Positions 1-29,164 of a stretch of DNA of 64,000 nt are shown one piece after another (the first letter of the stretch is position 1; every line of letters starts with the position of its first letter). The stretch comes from Microvelia longipes (Eukaryota > Arthropoda > Insecta > Hemiptera > Veliidae): NCBI GenBank assembly GCA_018340805.1, contig JACMZG010001911.1, forward strand, positions 37,206,140 to 37,270,139, given 5' to 3'. The translations under genes were made by a program, and so were the position numbers. The notes under the pieces were generated by a model that did not search any database, had not been told where the DNA came from, and worked only from the letters and a program-made list of their open reading frames with translations.

Positions 1-833
1 TGGTAACTACCTAAACATTAAAACATTATTTTGAAATATTGTGTCTATAAAATATCCTATTAATGAAGATAAGATCGAAAGAACAATATAATTACTTAAA
101 AAATGAGCTGAGTATTTAATATAATCAGTCTTAGATGGCAAAAGGGTATCGGAATACGTGAATCTACATTTGGTTGATGAGGACTACTTTTAATATAATT
201 TTTATTAAAAACGTTTAAAAAAATTGCTTAAAATATTGTAATGCACCAATATTAGAATTTCACTAGAATATTAAATTAGAATTAATTAAATTAGAATTTC
301 ATGAATAATTAATTAATAATTCAGCAACCGGAAGTATTGCCAACTTTGTTATAAGAAAATTGTATATTGTTAGGGTGGCAGCATTACTTAAGAGTATCAG
401 TGAACAGGCTCTGCTGTTATCAGTTATGCTAAGATTGCATTATATGATTGAAATGCCTATCAGAGCACTATGGTTAAGACATCAATCGATCATTTGCTCA
501 AGGGATGTCTAAGGTTTGCAGCATGGGTTTTAGTAATGCAATAAATTGCCATTTATTTAAGTATTTGTACAAATTGCCATTTATTTTGATTAAGCACAAA
601 AACTAGAATAATCTGATAAAGCAAAAATACGCTGAGCAAATTGTTCAGCTTTTATCTACAGGGGTTTTTGCTGGGAAATCTCTGGTAAACCACAGCTGCA
701 ATCTAAACAAGCCCTTTACTTCATATCCTAATGCAATCCTCTGTTAAATGGTTTTCCTAAAGAAAGCTGTTCTTAAAGTATTTTCTTCCTTTTTATTAAG
801 ATGGTGCATAAATGGGAAAATGCAAAAACTGAC
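1..833. other. Intron of the myosin gene running off the window
   Basis: AT-rich sequence between the last visible tail exon and the window edge. I found no TH1 continuation, no polyadenylation context that would end the gene, and no repeat beyond short AT-rich words. Confidence 0.6.
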
Positions 834-17472
<16,639 letters not shown>

Positions 17473-19170
17473 CTGTAACACATACGTATATATGAACAGT
17501 GAAATATTATTAGCCTCGTTAGAGCTAATCAGTTTTATTCTGGAATTTGATTTACATAAATTATCTAAAATCTAATTAAAATTTTTTTAAACTTGACTCT
17601 TGTTGGTGAGTTGAGGAAAGATTATAAATTCGCCACTTAAAGAACCCCATCTTATCTGTAATAGAAGAAGTAAATTAAGGGGTTCGATAATTAAATAAAT
17701 TACATATAGACCCAAATATTAATTTCTATGCCAAGTTTTAACTGCAAAGTTGTATAGCATAAAACACTGGGAGTCACTTTGACAATAGACACACACACAG
17801 ACAGCTTTGTAAAAAACCACTCAAGGGGTCTTAAAAACATCTGAAGCGTATAACGTGGTAATTTACTTTTTACAAAATAAAAGAAATAATACCGGTTTCG
17901 GTTTTTTAGTGTTAAACAATACTTTCTTTTCTTTCGTAGTGATTCCCTTAAGTCTATTTGAATAATAAAACTATATGATCATCCAAATATTAATGATACA
18001 TTGATAGTTGTAAGTAATAAATTTATTTATTGCATATAATAAAAATTTTATAAATATTGAATTAGATTGTGTTTTGATGGGCAACGGAGCAACATTAGAT
18101 CAATAATTTTAACTCAACTGACTAGCAAGTTTGAAGAATGTACCTTTTTACGCAAAATCAAAAAAATTAGTCAGAATATTTCCTGAAAACTGTCAAAATA
18201 TTATCTCATGGCTAACTTCCGGTTAAAATTATTAGAAAGCACGCAAAGGTTGTGAGCATAATATAAAGGAAAGATGTTGCCAATAGTTTAATGCCCTTCT
18301 TTCTGTTCTATGAGTTTTTATAAACGCTTTTTAACATTTTTAATCAATTTGTAGTTGTTTGTTTTCTAAAGTAAACTTAATTAAATTTGATCTAAATTGT
18401 GAATAAACTAAAGAAAAAAATAGAACTGGAAAAATAAAGCTTGTTTTATAATAATATTCAACTACAGCCAACATTTATTAAAAAATTAGATGTAATGTTG
18501 CCGACGACATATACTTACGTCGTATATAAATTAATATTAAATAATACACAGCATTGAACTCCTGTATTATTATGTATATGCATGGAATACATAATGAAGT
18601 AAAAATGCATTTTTGATTGACAAAATTAATATTGATCTTGATCCGGTTATAATTTAAACATGTATAAAACCCCATGTTACTCAGAGATAACTGTTTATTA
18701 ATTTATATTTTTATGTCGACTTTAATAAGGAAAAGTAATGACAGTACAAAAATGATTGATTTAGTTCAAATTCTAATAAATTTGGTACTACGAGTTTTCA
18801 TGTAATAAGTGTTTCATAATTAAATTAATTTAAAAAAAGATTTAAAAAGTATATTATATCTTTATGAATACTACTTCAAATATATGAAGCAGTCACGTAT
18901 GGAACTAGACTTCATTATTTTATTTCATCTAAATGATGAAAAACTGCCACTAAGAGAACGAAGTTTCAATTTAGCCAAGAGACGTGTTTGAGGTCTTACA
19001 AACTTAAAAACACTTTTTAAAATTATAACACATCCAGCTCAGTATAAACTATTTTTACCACCAGACTGTGTGTTATGTTAAGTTTTTTGACTAGTTATTA
19101 GGGAGTAAAGAAGCACTTCTCCCTAAAAGATAAAAAGTGTTTCCTATTATTGGAGTAAGAGTCAATTATA
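17473..19170. other. Presumed 5' flank or 5' intron of the myosin gene
   Basis: No promoter, UTR exon or gene recognised. A diverged minus-strand copy of the TG-microsatellite repeat family lies at about 17725-17850. A hairpin TTAGGGAG / CTCCCTAA with a 13-base loop lies at about 19098-19126. Confidence 0.45.
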
Positions 19171-19278
19171 TCTACTTTTTTAGGGGAGTGGTATCAGAGA
19201 CTATTAGTTCTAAGTACTCCGTGGTGGTATCCTCGAAATTTATACAGAGGATCGATCAGTTTTGTAACACTTTCCTGG

Positions 19279-19545
19279 AGCGGCACCTTTAAAATTTATA
19301 AAGGGGACCTGATCAAAAAAAAAATATATATATTGGCTCAAAATCCGTTTCAGGTCAAAAGAAGTTGTTTGGAGCAATAGAAAAAATAGTTGATTTTTTG
19401 GGGGCAGCACTCCTAAAATTTATAAGGGGAAAAAAATTGTTGGCTCAAAATCCATTTTAGATCAAAAGAATTTGTTTGAAACAATAAAAATGTTTTTTGG
19501 GGGGGCAAGGGGAACACCCCCAAAATTCATAAGTAGTGTCAGACC
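19279..19545. repeat. Tandem repeat, about 2.3 copies of a unit of about 120 bp
   Basis: Successive copies near 19281, 19404 and 19505 share CCTAAAATTTATAAGGGG-like starts. The first two also share TTGGCTCAAAATCC, GTCAAAAGAA, TTGTTTG and CAATA. The last copy is partial and flanked by CCCC/GGGG runs. Confidence 0.75.
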
Positions 19546-19560
19546 CAAAAAAATCGAATA

Positions 19561-21100
19561 AACTTCAACAAAACATTGATAATAATAATTTAGCAATAAT
19601 TAAATGCAACGTCATAACGAGATAAAATCTTGTATGCACATTGGAAGTAAAATGCCATTCTTTCCGTTGCAATTACTTTTCACGGCTTCGCCTCGGGAAA
19701 TAATAGTCATAACTCCCTTGGCTTTTGTTAAACACGTAAATATCTTGGCTACGACTCGAAAGTTAAATGCTTTGGTTCCCTCGGCTTACGCCTTATGAAC
19801 CAACTTACTGCTCAGGAAATAGTAGCATTCTTTACTACTTTGTGCCTAAATAACTATTACTTTCCCTTATTTACTCCGTATAAAAAGTAATGTGTTAGCG
19901 CTAGAACGCTGAAACCGGGATTTTAGGTGGATTATTCCTTTAGGTGTTTTTAAGACCTCCTAAGTACCTATGTGTAGTTTTGTCAATGAGTTTTTGTCTG
20001 TTAAAATCTAATCTCGTAGCTAAAAAGTTTAAAAGTATGTAAAATTGATATCTAATCCAGAATTTTTTGTTGTCAATCGTTAAATTTGGCACGCATGTAA
20101 TCATATATACGACAAAAAAATTTGCCTGTTTATTAGCCATTAGTTCAATTTTTATTGAATGACATGGTTAAGTAATATAAAAAGTTTCAATAAAAAAAAA
20201 GGATCTAGTTGATATGAAAACTACAAATCTTGATGTATAATAATTCTGGCTCGGTGCTCTCCAAGGCGGGCGAATTTCCTTTGGAATGCTTGCTCTCTTA
20301 CGCACCAATTCAGGTTTTGCTGTAGCTTTCGGTGTATGCTTCATAGTAGGAACAGTAGTAGTTTGTAGTACAAAACTTATATAAAGTAAAGATACATCAA
20401 CAAATAAATTTCTCCAATCTAATTTTTTCGAAGTTAGATAAATTAATAATAATATAATAATTTCCTTAAAATTTGATAAGCTATTTTTTATCATAGTACA
20501 TTTAGGTTTAAACAGTAGTAGATGTATCTACATCCACTTATGCTTTATTAACTGATGAACCGTGGGTATTTCATGGTACGTATTAGGTTTGTCTTTATGA
20601 TATGAATCTATTTCTATACGTGTGTGGATATATGTGTACATACATCTAGAGTTCATTGATGTTTTGTTGTGCGAAAATTACTCTTGAAGATAAACTCTTC
20701 TCCGATCAATTCGAAATATTGCAAAACTTATTGTTAGTAAAAATCCTTTGACATCGTCAGTTCCCTAAAAAATCGGTGGAATGAAGTTTATTCTAGTTTA
20801 TTTTCTAAATTGTGTTTTTAGAGCTTCTGAATATACTAAGACCAGCTCCAGCTTCGGGAAAAGCCGAAAACAACCAATAAACGACTTTTCTATTTTATAT
20901 TTTTGGGGGCTAAATTAAATGAAAAGGGCCCAAAAAACGAACAACACACAGGTCCCCAGAGGGATCCGTGTAAGGGTCCAACAGAACAGAGACCAGCAGC
21001 CGCTTCTAAAATTATTTTCAGAAGCAGCCTCCAACCTTGGTTTTCTGTGCGAACAATATAACAGTTAGGAGTAAACACATTATTTATAAGAGTCTCTAAA
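19561..21100. other. Unassigned sequence with one weak coding candidate
   Basis: Contains CG-containing words typical of dispersed repeats in this window (GGCTTCGCCTCGG at 19684, CTCGGCTTACGCC at 19778), the possible exon at 20230-20390, and a GC-richer block at 20930-21030 of unknown nature. Confidence 0.4.
20230..20390 (-). CDS. Possible exon of unknown protein
   Basis: Minus-strand frame containing KPELVRKRASIPKEIRPPW followed by RAPSQNYYTSR. It is Pro/Arg/Lys-rich and has higher-GC codons than its surroundings. No family is recognised. Splice sites are not convincing, and the AAGGAAATTCGC word inside recurs in dispersed repeats of this window, so it may be repeat-derived. It would lie upstream of the myosin gene on the same strand. 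Confidence 0.15.
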
Positions 21101-24100
21101 AGTTAAGTTCGCGGGAAGTTACTACTATTTAGTATTCATACACCCAACACCACGGAATGATTTGGACGCACGCGTGATTTGCTTGCAAAATGACCCCCTT
21201 GTTCTTCTTTACAATTCAAAATACTTCATGAGTTCATTCTTATCTGACTCATATGTCACATTTCAAACTTCTTTTTGCAAACTTTTTTCCAAGTCTAACA
21301 GTTCGTCAAATATGCAAATTTAAAATAGGGCATGAACGATTTTTTTTGTGTAAACTTTAAGACTAGAGACCTACATACATATTTTCTACTTTTGTATTTA
21401 AATTTTACTGCACGAGTGATTCAATCTAAATACTTTTATATCTTACTCAGACTTTCTGCAGATAAAAATATTTAAATTTCAATCAGTGGTACATTTTTGG
21501 AGTGGGTAGTGGTAGGTAGTGTAATATATTCGAATAAAAATCAGCTTAAACTTAATCCACCTATACTGAAGTATAGCGAAATAGTGTAAAAAAGAGTATC
21601 AACTAGTTAATTAATGGTTATAACAACGGGAAGAATATAATAACTATTGGTAGTTGGTTATACTATAATTACATTTAGTTCATCAAATATCAACAATTAC
21701 GGGTTAAAATTGAGGTTAGTTGAGTTTTTAGTATAATATCGTGTTTAATCAAGGATTAAAATACTTGTATCGGACGTAAATCATACTTTTTTATTAGCTT
21801 ACTACATAAATTTATCGTAAGCTTATCATATGAATACAATAATTAACGACATTTCAAGGCAATCGCTAACGAATTGACGCATAAAAGTATAAAGCTTATA
21901 AATAATAAAAATTAATCTCCAAGACTTTTGATCACTGATATTTTCTGAGGTCTATAGCTAAGCGATACGGAAGTTATAAGACCATAGTATAGGTTTAATT
22001 TATTATCAAAGTCGAGTGCAGGTTAATACTACCATAAGGTGTAGGTAAAAATGACTTTCTGCAGACGATCAAATCAGTACATCACCGATCATTAATCAGA
22101 CGATCACCGAGATTCCCCGTACCCGACTATTTTAATAATTGAATATGGTTCTTACCCAGTGATAAAGTACTCCGACTATAATTGGCCATCACAATACCTT
22201 ACAAGAAGCGTTCACTTAATATCAAATTTTACTTAAAATTACTTATTTTTTATTAAAACGTTTAGAGCACCTCCCAAACTATAAGTTTATCGAGGACTAA
22301 ATCATCATTTTATTAATAAACTTATAGTTCGATTAATAGATAACGAATACAGACAATTACAGGTTTAATACGTGAAATATCTTATCTCTTAGTTAATATT
22401 GATAAATGTTCATTAGAAGTTAAAAAATTGATTAAAATCCATCAAGGTAAATTCAAAAATATTTAACTTTTATATTGTAAACTTGCGTGAATCATGGAAT
22501 GTAAATATTATTTTAAACATAAGAACATTAAAATTATTAAAATTATGAGCATGATTAATAATTTAAATAAATTTTTAAGTATGGCATGATCAATAATGTC
22601 AATTCAATGATTTAATATATTTATTAAAATTTTATTAAAAAATATTTCAATTAATATTTCAATTTCACTGATAATGAGATAATATAGCAACATACAATGA
22701 TGATGATATTAGCAACAAAGAAGCATACAGATTACGCGTGTATCCAATAATGACTTTACATTTTACTAGATAAATATAAGGGTTTACTTTCTAAGCTTCA
22801 TATTTCCCTCTCTAGATAATAAGAAGGTAAAAAGGAAGATAACGAAGTTTTGCATTCACCGAAAGAAGTATCAAAGATACAAAAGCAATGATATGGGAAC
22901 AATCCCATATCATTACAAAATTAAATTCGTCATTACCTCGATCCTGCAGTGAATGCGCAATGTAGACGTCGAATGTGTCGTCTACTCTGACGCGGTCATT
23001 AAGAGAACATAAAAGTAAATGGTGAACCTCAGGTAGGTTATGATAACGTAAGGTTATCACATAAAATAAGTTTTCAATCCCCTCGGCTTGGATACTTATG
23101 AACATTTATGAATTCCCAGGTTGTGCCTGGGAATTCGTAGTTAATTAATATCATGGTTAATTAATTTGCTTTTAGGAAAGTAAATAATAAGGAGTATGAT
23201 GAATCCGAAGTAATAAATTTATGTAAGCTAGAAAAAGTTAAATATGATTTCTATATCTCTTTCGACTCGAAATTATAATAACTAAAAGCCCACGACAAGT
23301 CTCTTCGTCAATATTAGAGACTTTAAGAAAATGCAATAAAAGATATTTAAATGGATGCATTTTCAATGTATATTTCCTTTGATAAGACTGGACAAAACCA
23401 GTTGTGCGAACAGTAAAGAATGGAAATTCGTTTATGAAAATAAGCGATTAATTAATTAAAACAAAAGAGACTCCAGTTTGAATACACAAATTTTCAATCA
23501 GAATCAACTCCCACTGTTTACATTTTAATCTAAATTAATTTTTAAGTAAAAGTCTTCTTTTCTCTATATTAGTGCCCTCGAAACGTTTGATAAAGGTCAA
23601 CATGTAGAAAATTGAGTTAGGCCATAGAAAATTATCAGCACGAATATCATGACATACAGAAAGCTAAAACACTTGACTCTTCTTTTCACTATCAAATTCC
23701 TAATACAATATTCATTAGTAATAGTTTTGACTCGGGTGAACTCAATTTAATATTTATTAGCATTGAACCTCATCGTGATTTCTGTAAGGAAAATTGTAGA
23801 TAGTAAAAATGCGGAAGTGAATTTGTTAGTTTAATAACTGTATTAATTCTAGGAAACTAATTATTGTAACATGATCATCAAAGAGTTATTTACGGGTCAA
23901 TCAACTTAAGTTCTAAGTTAAGAAAGATTTCAATGAAATATTTAAGAAACAATAAACAATGAGGATTATTGGCTTAGGTTAAATGAACTCTGGGTATCGA
24001 TGTTTTCAAATTACTCGCTTCTTTATCCTGATTATCTTCAAGGAAACGAATAGTATAGGAAATAGTAAGCAAGATAAAAGATGTTTATTAAATAGTTTTG

Positions 24101-24940
24101 ACACTTAAGAACTGTAACAGTGAACAATGATACACGTGCGTTTGTTAAATTGATTTTTGATCACATTGAATAGCGAGTTACACATTATAATCTCCTCAAT
24201 AAAAGAAATGCCTGTGAATTGAATTGAAATGCCAAAAAAGAAGACAAAAATTTTCCATATTTTCTACTATAATCTAATTAATTATATATACTCCCTCATC
24301 TTCTTAGACGTAATAATGTTTATACTCCAAATCAACAAGAATACTTGACTTATTATTCAAAACACTAATATCAATGATATCTACTTTAAAACGTGACATT
24401 TTGTTTTAACCCTATTTAAAGTTACAATTTTTAATAATCAAATCATAACTTGGATTGATGAAGTCATAAATTTCTCACAAACCTCCCCAACATCTATTAT
24501 GCCAAGTTTCACTTCGATTCGAGAAAGCGTTGAACAGTTATCTTTTGCCACCAATGTTAGTAGAAACCTTTTAATTATTCATGGGCAATGATGTCATAAT
24601 TAAGTTATTTGCCAATAGACTGCTAAACAAAGGGAACCCGAAGGCTAATTATGGAGGTTTTACAAGTTGCTACCGCAAATAATTTTCTGAATATCTTATC
24701 CTTTACTATGGGATTTTTCATATGAACTGACTTTTATCAATGGAAAGTTATATTTAAAATTTTATTTATTTTTAAATGATTATAAGAACATATAATTAAT
24801 CTAAAATCAACTTTTTGTCAAATCCCTCATGTATTTACGGCATTGTTGGAAAATATATGCTTTAACTAATTCATTATAATTATTCAGTGCTGCCAACTTT
24901 AAGAATTTACTACAGCTGTCAATTTCAACCGGTCTTTATA
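21101..24940. other. No gene seen; two small perfect hairpins
   Basis: Long AT-rich non-coding stretch. Hairpins: AATGATATGGGA / TCCCATATCATT with loop ACAA at 22887-22914, and GAATTCCCAGG / CCTGGGAATTC with loop TTGTG at 23110-23136. A diverged copy of the GACGTCAT/CCTCCCAACAT repeat family without its microsatellite lies at about 24440-24560. Confidence 0.5.
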
Positions 24941-25021
24941 GTTTCCAAATGCCCCCGACCCCTGACACTCCTCGATCTGCTTTGTTGTTCACCGTGGCCC
25001 TAAGCGATTTGAAATTTATAG

Positions 25022-25022
<1 letters not shown>

Positions 25023-25082
<60 letters not shown>

Positions 25083-25084
25083 TT

Positions 25085-25134
<50 letters not shown>

Positions 25135-25141
25135 AGTGTGT
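25023..25141. repeat. Compound microsatellite (CA)n (CATA)n (TA)n (TG)n
   Basis: About 16 CA units, then about six CATA units, a TA tract with breaks, then (TG). The order is mirror-like: CA outside on one side and TG on the other. Confidence 0.97.
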
Positions 25142-25172
25142 GAAATTAAGAAGAGAGAGAGATATTAATACC

Positions 25173-25208
25173 TAGAGTGCCTACATAACATGTTATATAG
25201 GCACTCTA
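25173..25208. repeat. Near-perfect 17-bp hairpin
   Basis: Arms 25173-25189 and 25192-25208 match at 16 of 17 positions with a 2-base loop. The arms begin TAGAGTGCCTA. It lies about 30 bp after the compound microsatellite. Confidence 0.9.
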
Positions 25209-26159
25209 TTAATACCTTGCCGGATCAGGAAGCTAGACGGTATTCCGTCCTTCTCCCATGTAATTGTATTTTTCTGATGAAAATCGCAAAAATAAATAAA
25301 ATAAAGTACTAAATAAAAGAAATCCAACAAACTAATCAATACCAGAAATAATTCAGTTTAAAAACAATTTAACAGAATATCTATCAAAATGTTGAGGTAG
25401 AACCCTTTCGCGATACAATGCTGTGTAATTAAATGCAAAAAAATCAGAAAGAATTAAACTAAAATTTGCACTGAAACTGAAATGTAGTTAAAATTTCCTA
25501 TGATTAGTATTTATTCATAATTATTATTGTTATTGATGTTTTTCCTTATTTATATTATTAAAGCTAAACTTTGTTTAATTTAAAATCATTAGGAACCTCT
25601 GCCTTTGGCACGTTCACGTTTTATCCAGTGCGAGTTGTACCAGAAGTGGGAAGTATTTTTTTATTTTTTTCCAATAAGAATGTCTATTTTAGAAGAGTTG
25701 AATAATCTTTTCATTTTACGCGGTAGGGTCGCGGGTTGAGTATCTCAGAGGTCACTTCCCTATTTTCTGTGAGCTGAAACTATTTCCATGTCCATATTTA
25801 GCTATTTTCTTCACTCAGCGACTTTGTTGAAACTCAGCTCTACGTGGCACTAAAGAAAAATATATATATTCCAGTATAACTTTGTGCGATCTTTCTTTCG
25901 AATGCGTAAAAATTTCTGTTAGTTGATTTAATTAAAGAAAATCATTTTATCTAATAACTTTAGGTTTATAAACTTATTTCTAATAAAAAGGTATCACTTT
26001 ATGATTATGTATGTTTTTATAAAAAACAGAGGCCTTTGGCTCTTGCTCTATGCTGTCTTATTGTCTAAAACCTGTTTCTCCGCGGCAATTGCTTCTCGGC
26101 TCGGCCTACTCAGAAGAAATCCTCTTGTGTATATGGGTACTCTATATAGATAATATTAA
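25209..26159. other. No gene or repeat recognised
   Basis: AT-rich sequence. No coding blocks, inverted repeats or tandem units of note. Confidence 0.45.
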
Positions 26160-26203
26160 ATATAATAATTACTATATATAAATAATAATATATATATATA
26201 TAT

Positions 26204-26234
<31 letters not shown>

Positions 26235-26530
26235 CATATATATGATATATATATATATTTATAACTTTATAACTTCACAAAAAATAGGCTTCATAACATC
26301 TCACTATATGCTAATTTTGTATGACACCATATTTTAGAGTATGGTATATTATACCGCAAGGGTAGAAACTCTCACATACATGTATAATGTATATCTATGT
26401 ACCAATATGTATAAACTTTGAAATGATATATATTTTTGGAATCAAGAAGTCAATTTAACTCGGAGCCCTCCCCCCTCTCTCAACTCCCGTTATCCAAACA
26501 ACCTCATAAACGTATTTTTGATATAATTTA
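26160..26530. repeat. Dispersed repeat carrying an internal AT microsatellite (copy 1)
   Basis: After an AT tract (26182-26260) come the words AAATAGGCTTCATAACATCTC, AAGGGTAGAAACTCTCACATA, then CAACTCCCGTTATCC and CAACCTCATAA. The same words occur around the AT tract at 50.1-50.5 kb, so these are copies of one repeat. Confidence 0.65.
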
Positions 26531-27060
26531 CTAAATATTCGCTAAAGTATTATTTAATAATTAATATGGAAGTTTTATACCTTGAGAAATTCGCCTGTAT
26601 TGTGTTCTTATTTATTTTTAAAAACCCGTATTTTGTATATTTACTTTTAAATTAAATGGTACGTTCAAGTTAAGTTAACTGCAATTGTGTTAGTATAAAA
26701 GACATATGTTAAAATAAGGTGAACAGATGTTATCCAAGTCTATATTTGATGACGAAGACCTATAAACAGTCGCATGTAGTTCCATTCTTATATTTTCGAT
26801 CAAAATAGCCTTGAAAGACATTAGGAAAAGGTTAATACGGGCACTGCACCAAAACGAGTCGCTTCGTTAACATTTCCAACCACCTGGTTTACGTTTGATG
26901 TTTAAAATTTCAAGATATATTTATATATCATTTTATAACTTTATTTTTAAAGTTGTAGATAGAAAGAAAGGCGAAACTTTTATACAATAGTAAAATTTCC
27001 ATTTCAATACAATTTTACGCGGCATTGGCGTTGTGGCCGCTTCGCCGCCACATTAATGTC
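26531..27060. other. No gene seen
   Basis: AT-rich sequence. Near 27020-27050 a GGCCGCTTCGCCGCCAC word matches the GC-rich island at 48.5 kb. Confidence 0.45.
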
Positions 27061-27240
27061 TTGTATCAGTTTGCCCTATTGTTCTGTGTGTGCCTGTTAT
27101 CATCGTAGTGTCCAGTGTATTTATGCTAGAGAGTTGGAACTTGGTACAAAAATCAATCTTTAGGACTAGTTGTGTATCCGGAATATATTTTTATGATACT
27201 GTCATTAACTAGTGTAACATAGTCTAATAAGTCTTACATA
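27060..27240 (+). repeat. Copy of a TG-microsatellite-linked dispersed repeat
   Basis: Contains CTGTGTGTGCCTGT, then TATTTATGCTAGAGAGTTG, GGTACAAAAATCAATCTTTAG and TCCGGAATATATTTTT. Other copies with the same order lie near 34385, 38050, 40300 and 57700 (plus), and 17725, 53590, 56070 and 59760 (minus). Confidence 0.75.
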
Positions 27241-27754
27241 GTGAGAGCCAAAAATTCAAAAAACTCATAAAAACGCGAAAACATTAGGCGATCAGTTTGA
27301 GATTTAGAACGCATGTAACGGAGCGGACAGGCCATTGATGGCGAGGCCGGCAGCCCTCCTAGGGCCCCTCCACCAAAAATAAACTTATAGAAAAACAATT
27401 AAAATTAAAAAAAAATAATAACATATTTAATATATATTCATAACACAAGAGTCAAAGGGGCCAAATTCTTTAAGGCCGGGCCTGAAGATCTCCTTGAGAC
27501 AAATGTTTTAAGTACTTGAAAATATTCTCAATTTGTTACCTAAATTTAGGTCCCATTCTCCATTTAGGTCTATAACTGGACCTTTGAAGGCTCCAAACGG
27601 AAGAGTTATTTATTTTATTTAATTAAGTTTATTTTTTTAAATGAAATAACATCTTTGATTAAGTTTTAGTAAATATGAAATTAAAATTAAATAAATTAAA
27701 TTTAGCTTTCTAGAATTAATAATACTACTCTAGTTAAAAGTAGACTCCTATAAA
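27241..27754. other. No gene seen; GC-richer patch
   Basis: A short GC-richer patch at about 27310-27375 (GAGCGG, GGCCATT, GGCCGG words) in AT-rich sequence. No identity assigned. Confidence 0.4.
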
Positions 27755-28055
27755 GGTGTAGTTCCTGATCTGATCATACCCTTATCGTTTCATTCGTTTC
27801 ATTAGTATGGTCCTATATTTATGGAGGTAAAACTGCTGCAATTATTATAACTGCTAAAATCTATTACAATTTATATTAACGAACACCCCTGAATTATATT
27901 ATATCTCAAAAATAGCAGAAGAAGCTATAAAAATTGTCCTCACTGCTGTCACGTCGCCAAGAAGAAGAAGCAGATGAGATTGCCTCTCAATTTAAATAAA
28001 GTTCTTTAGTATTGCTAACCTAACTACTTCAATTTGAAAAGCCAATTATACTTCA
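27755..28055. mobile_element. Partial second copy of the 15.1 kb foldback element
   Basis: Shares the spacer and right part of the 15.1-15.8 kb element: TTATCGTTTCATTC, ATGGAGGTAA, AAACTGCTG, AACTGCTAAAATCT, AGAAGCTATA and the region around GCCAAGAAGAAG. The outer left arm is absent. Confidence 0.7.
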
Positions 28056-28880
28056 TATTTAGAGTTCATGAAAATATGTTACAGCAATTAATTTATTTCA
28101 ATAAAGTCCTCTACAGTGTTAGCTAAAGTGAAGAATCTTTATAAAAGTGAACAATCTGTGTGATTGTTGTATGTATAAATAAACAAAAATGTGAGAAAAC
28201 ATGTTATTTATGTTAAATTGAGTTATGAGCTAGGTAAGCAAGACTAGATTAGTAAACTGGTATTTTAAATATATTATTAAATAAGAATAAGTAAAAAATA
28301 AAATTATGAAGCTGCTGTAAGAAATAAGTCAAAATAAAAAAATACTAATACAAAACACTAAATAAAAAAAATCAAAACGTACGATATAAAATATAGTATA
28401 CTTCAAACGAATGGGCTGTAATTGATGTATATGAATTCCAATTGAAGTTAATTAAATATAAAATATATTCTAAATAGTACTAAAACCAGGTTAAACCGTA
28501 TAAGGATAAGGAAGAAAGATTTCTAAAACGACTATCATTTCGTATAAAAGGTGTGTAGTATTACTTAAAAAAATAGCAGAAAACTAAAAAATAGTAGATG
28601 TTATACAACAGTTATTGCATTTTTGCGTGAGTATGTGTGTTTTTGTTTTTATTCGAGTGTATGTGGACTTGTGCTTGTATGTATCAGTGTTTTGAATTTT
28701 TTTGGCATAATAAACGATTTAAGAGTAACAGAGATAGTTAACATAAGAGTAAGAAATATTAATTTAAAAAATTTAACTACTATAACTTATTAAAAAAAAG
28801 CAAAAAAGAATAAGCATGTAAAAACAAAAACTAAATTGTTGTTTATGTACATGTATTATATGTATTTTAAGCGAATTTTT
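28056..28880. other. No gene seen
   Basis: AT-rich sequence with no recognised feature. Confidence 0.45.
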
Positions 28881-29122
28881 GCAATCCACTTTTTTCACAG
28901 CACTTGTTTGTAACTTGTTTGCAATCCACTTTTTTCACAGCACTTGTTTGCAACTTGTTTGTCAATTTTTCTGGGTTTTTCAAAGGAAATACACATTTTT
29001 AAACCAAAACTATGCTCAATCAGTTCTGTAAAACAATTTGGGCACTCATGCAAAGCTCTTTATGCTGATCTTCAAAATGCTGAAGCACATTTCCTTTGAA
29101 AACCCCAAAAATACTTACAAAC
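28881..29122. repeat. 40-bp tandem duplication joined to a small foldback repeat
   Basis: The unit at 28881-28920 recurs at 28921-28960 with 39 of 40 bases identical. From 28957 begins an inverted repeat: arm 28957-28990 mirrors 29089-29122, both with TTTCAAAGGAAAT or its complement. The tandem copy runs directly into the left arm. Confidence 0.85.
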
Positions 29123-29142
29123 AAGGATAAGTGTTACTGAGC

Positions 29143-29164
29143 TATGAAGCCAGATGGCTTCATA
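29143..29164. repeat. Perfect 9-bp hairpin
   Basis: TATGAAGCC / GGCTTCATA with loop AGAT, extended by GAG/CTC across one mismatch. The same TATGAAGC word recurs 40 bp downstream. Confidence 0.8.

Noticed and set aside
640..715. Possible TH1 tail exon on the minus strand after an acceptor-like TTGCAG
   Set aside because: Neither frame reads the expected K-K-x-x-Y-P pattern and both soon meet stops.
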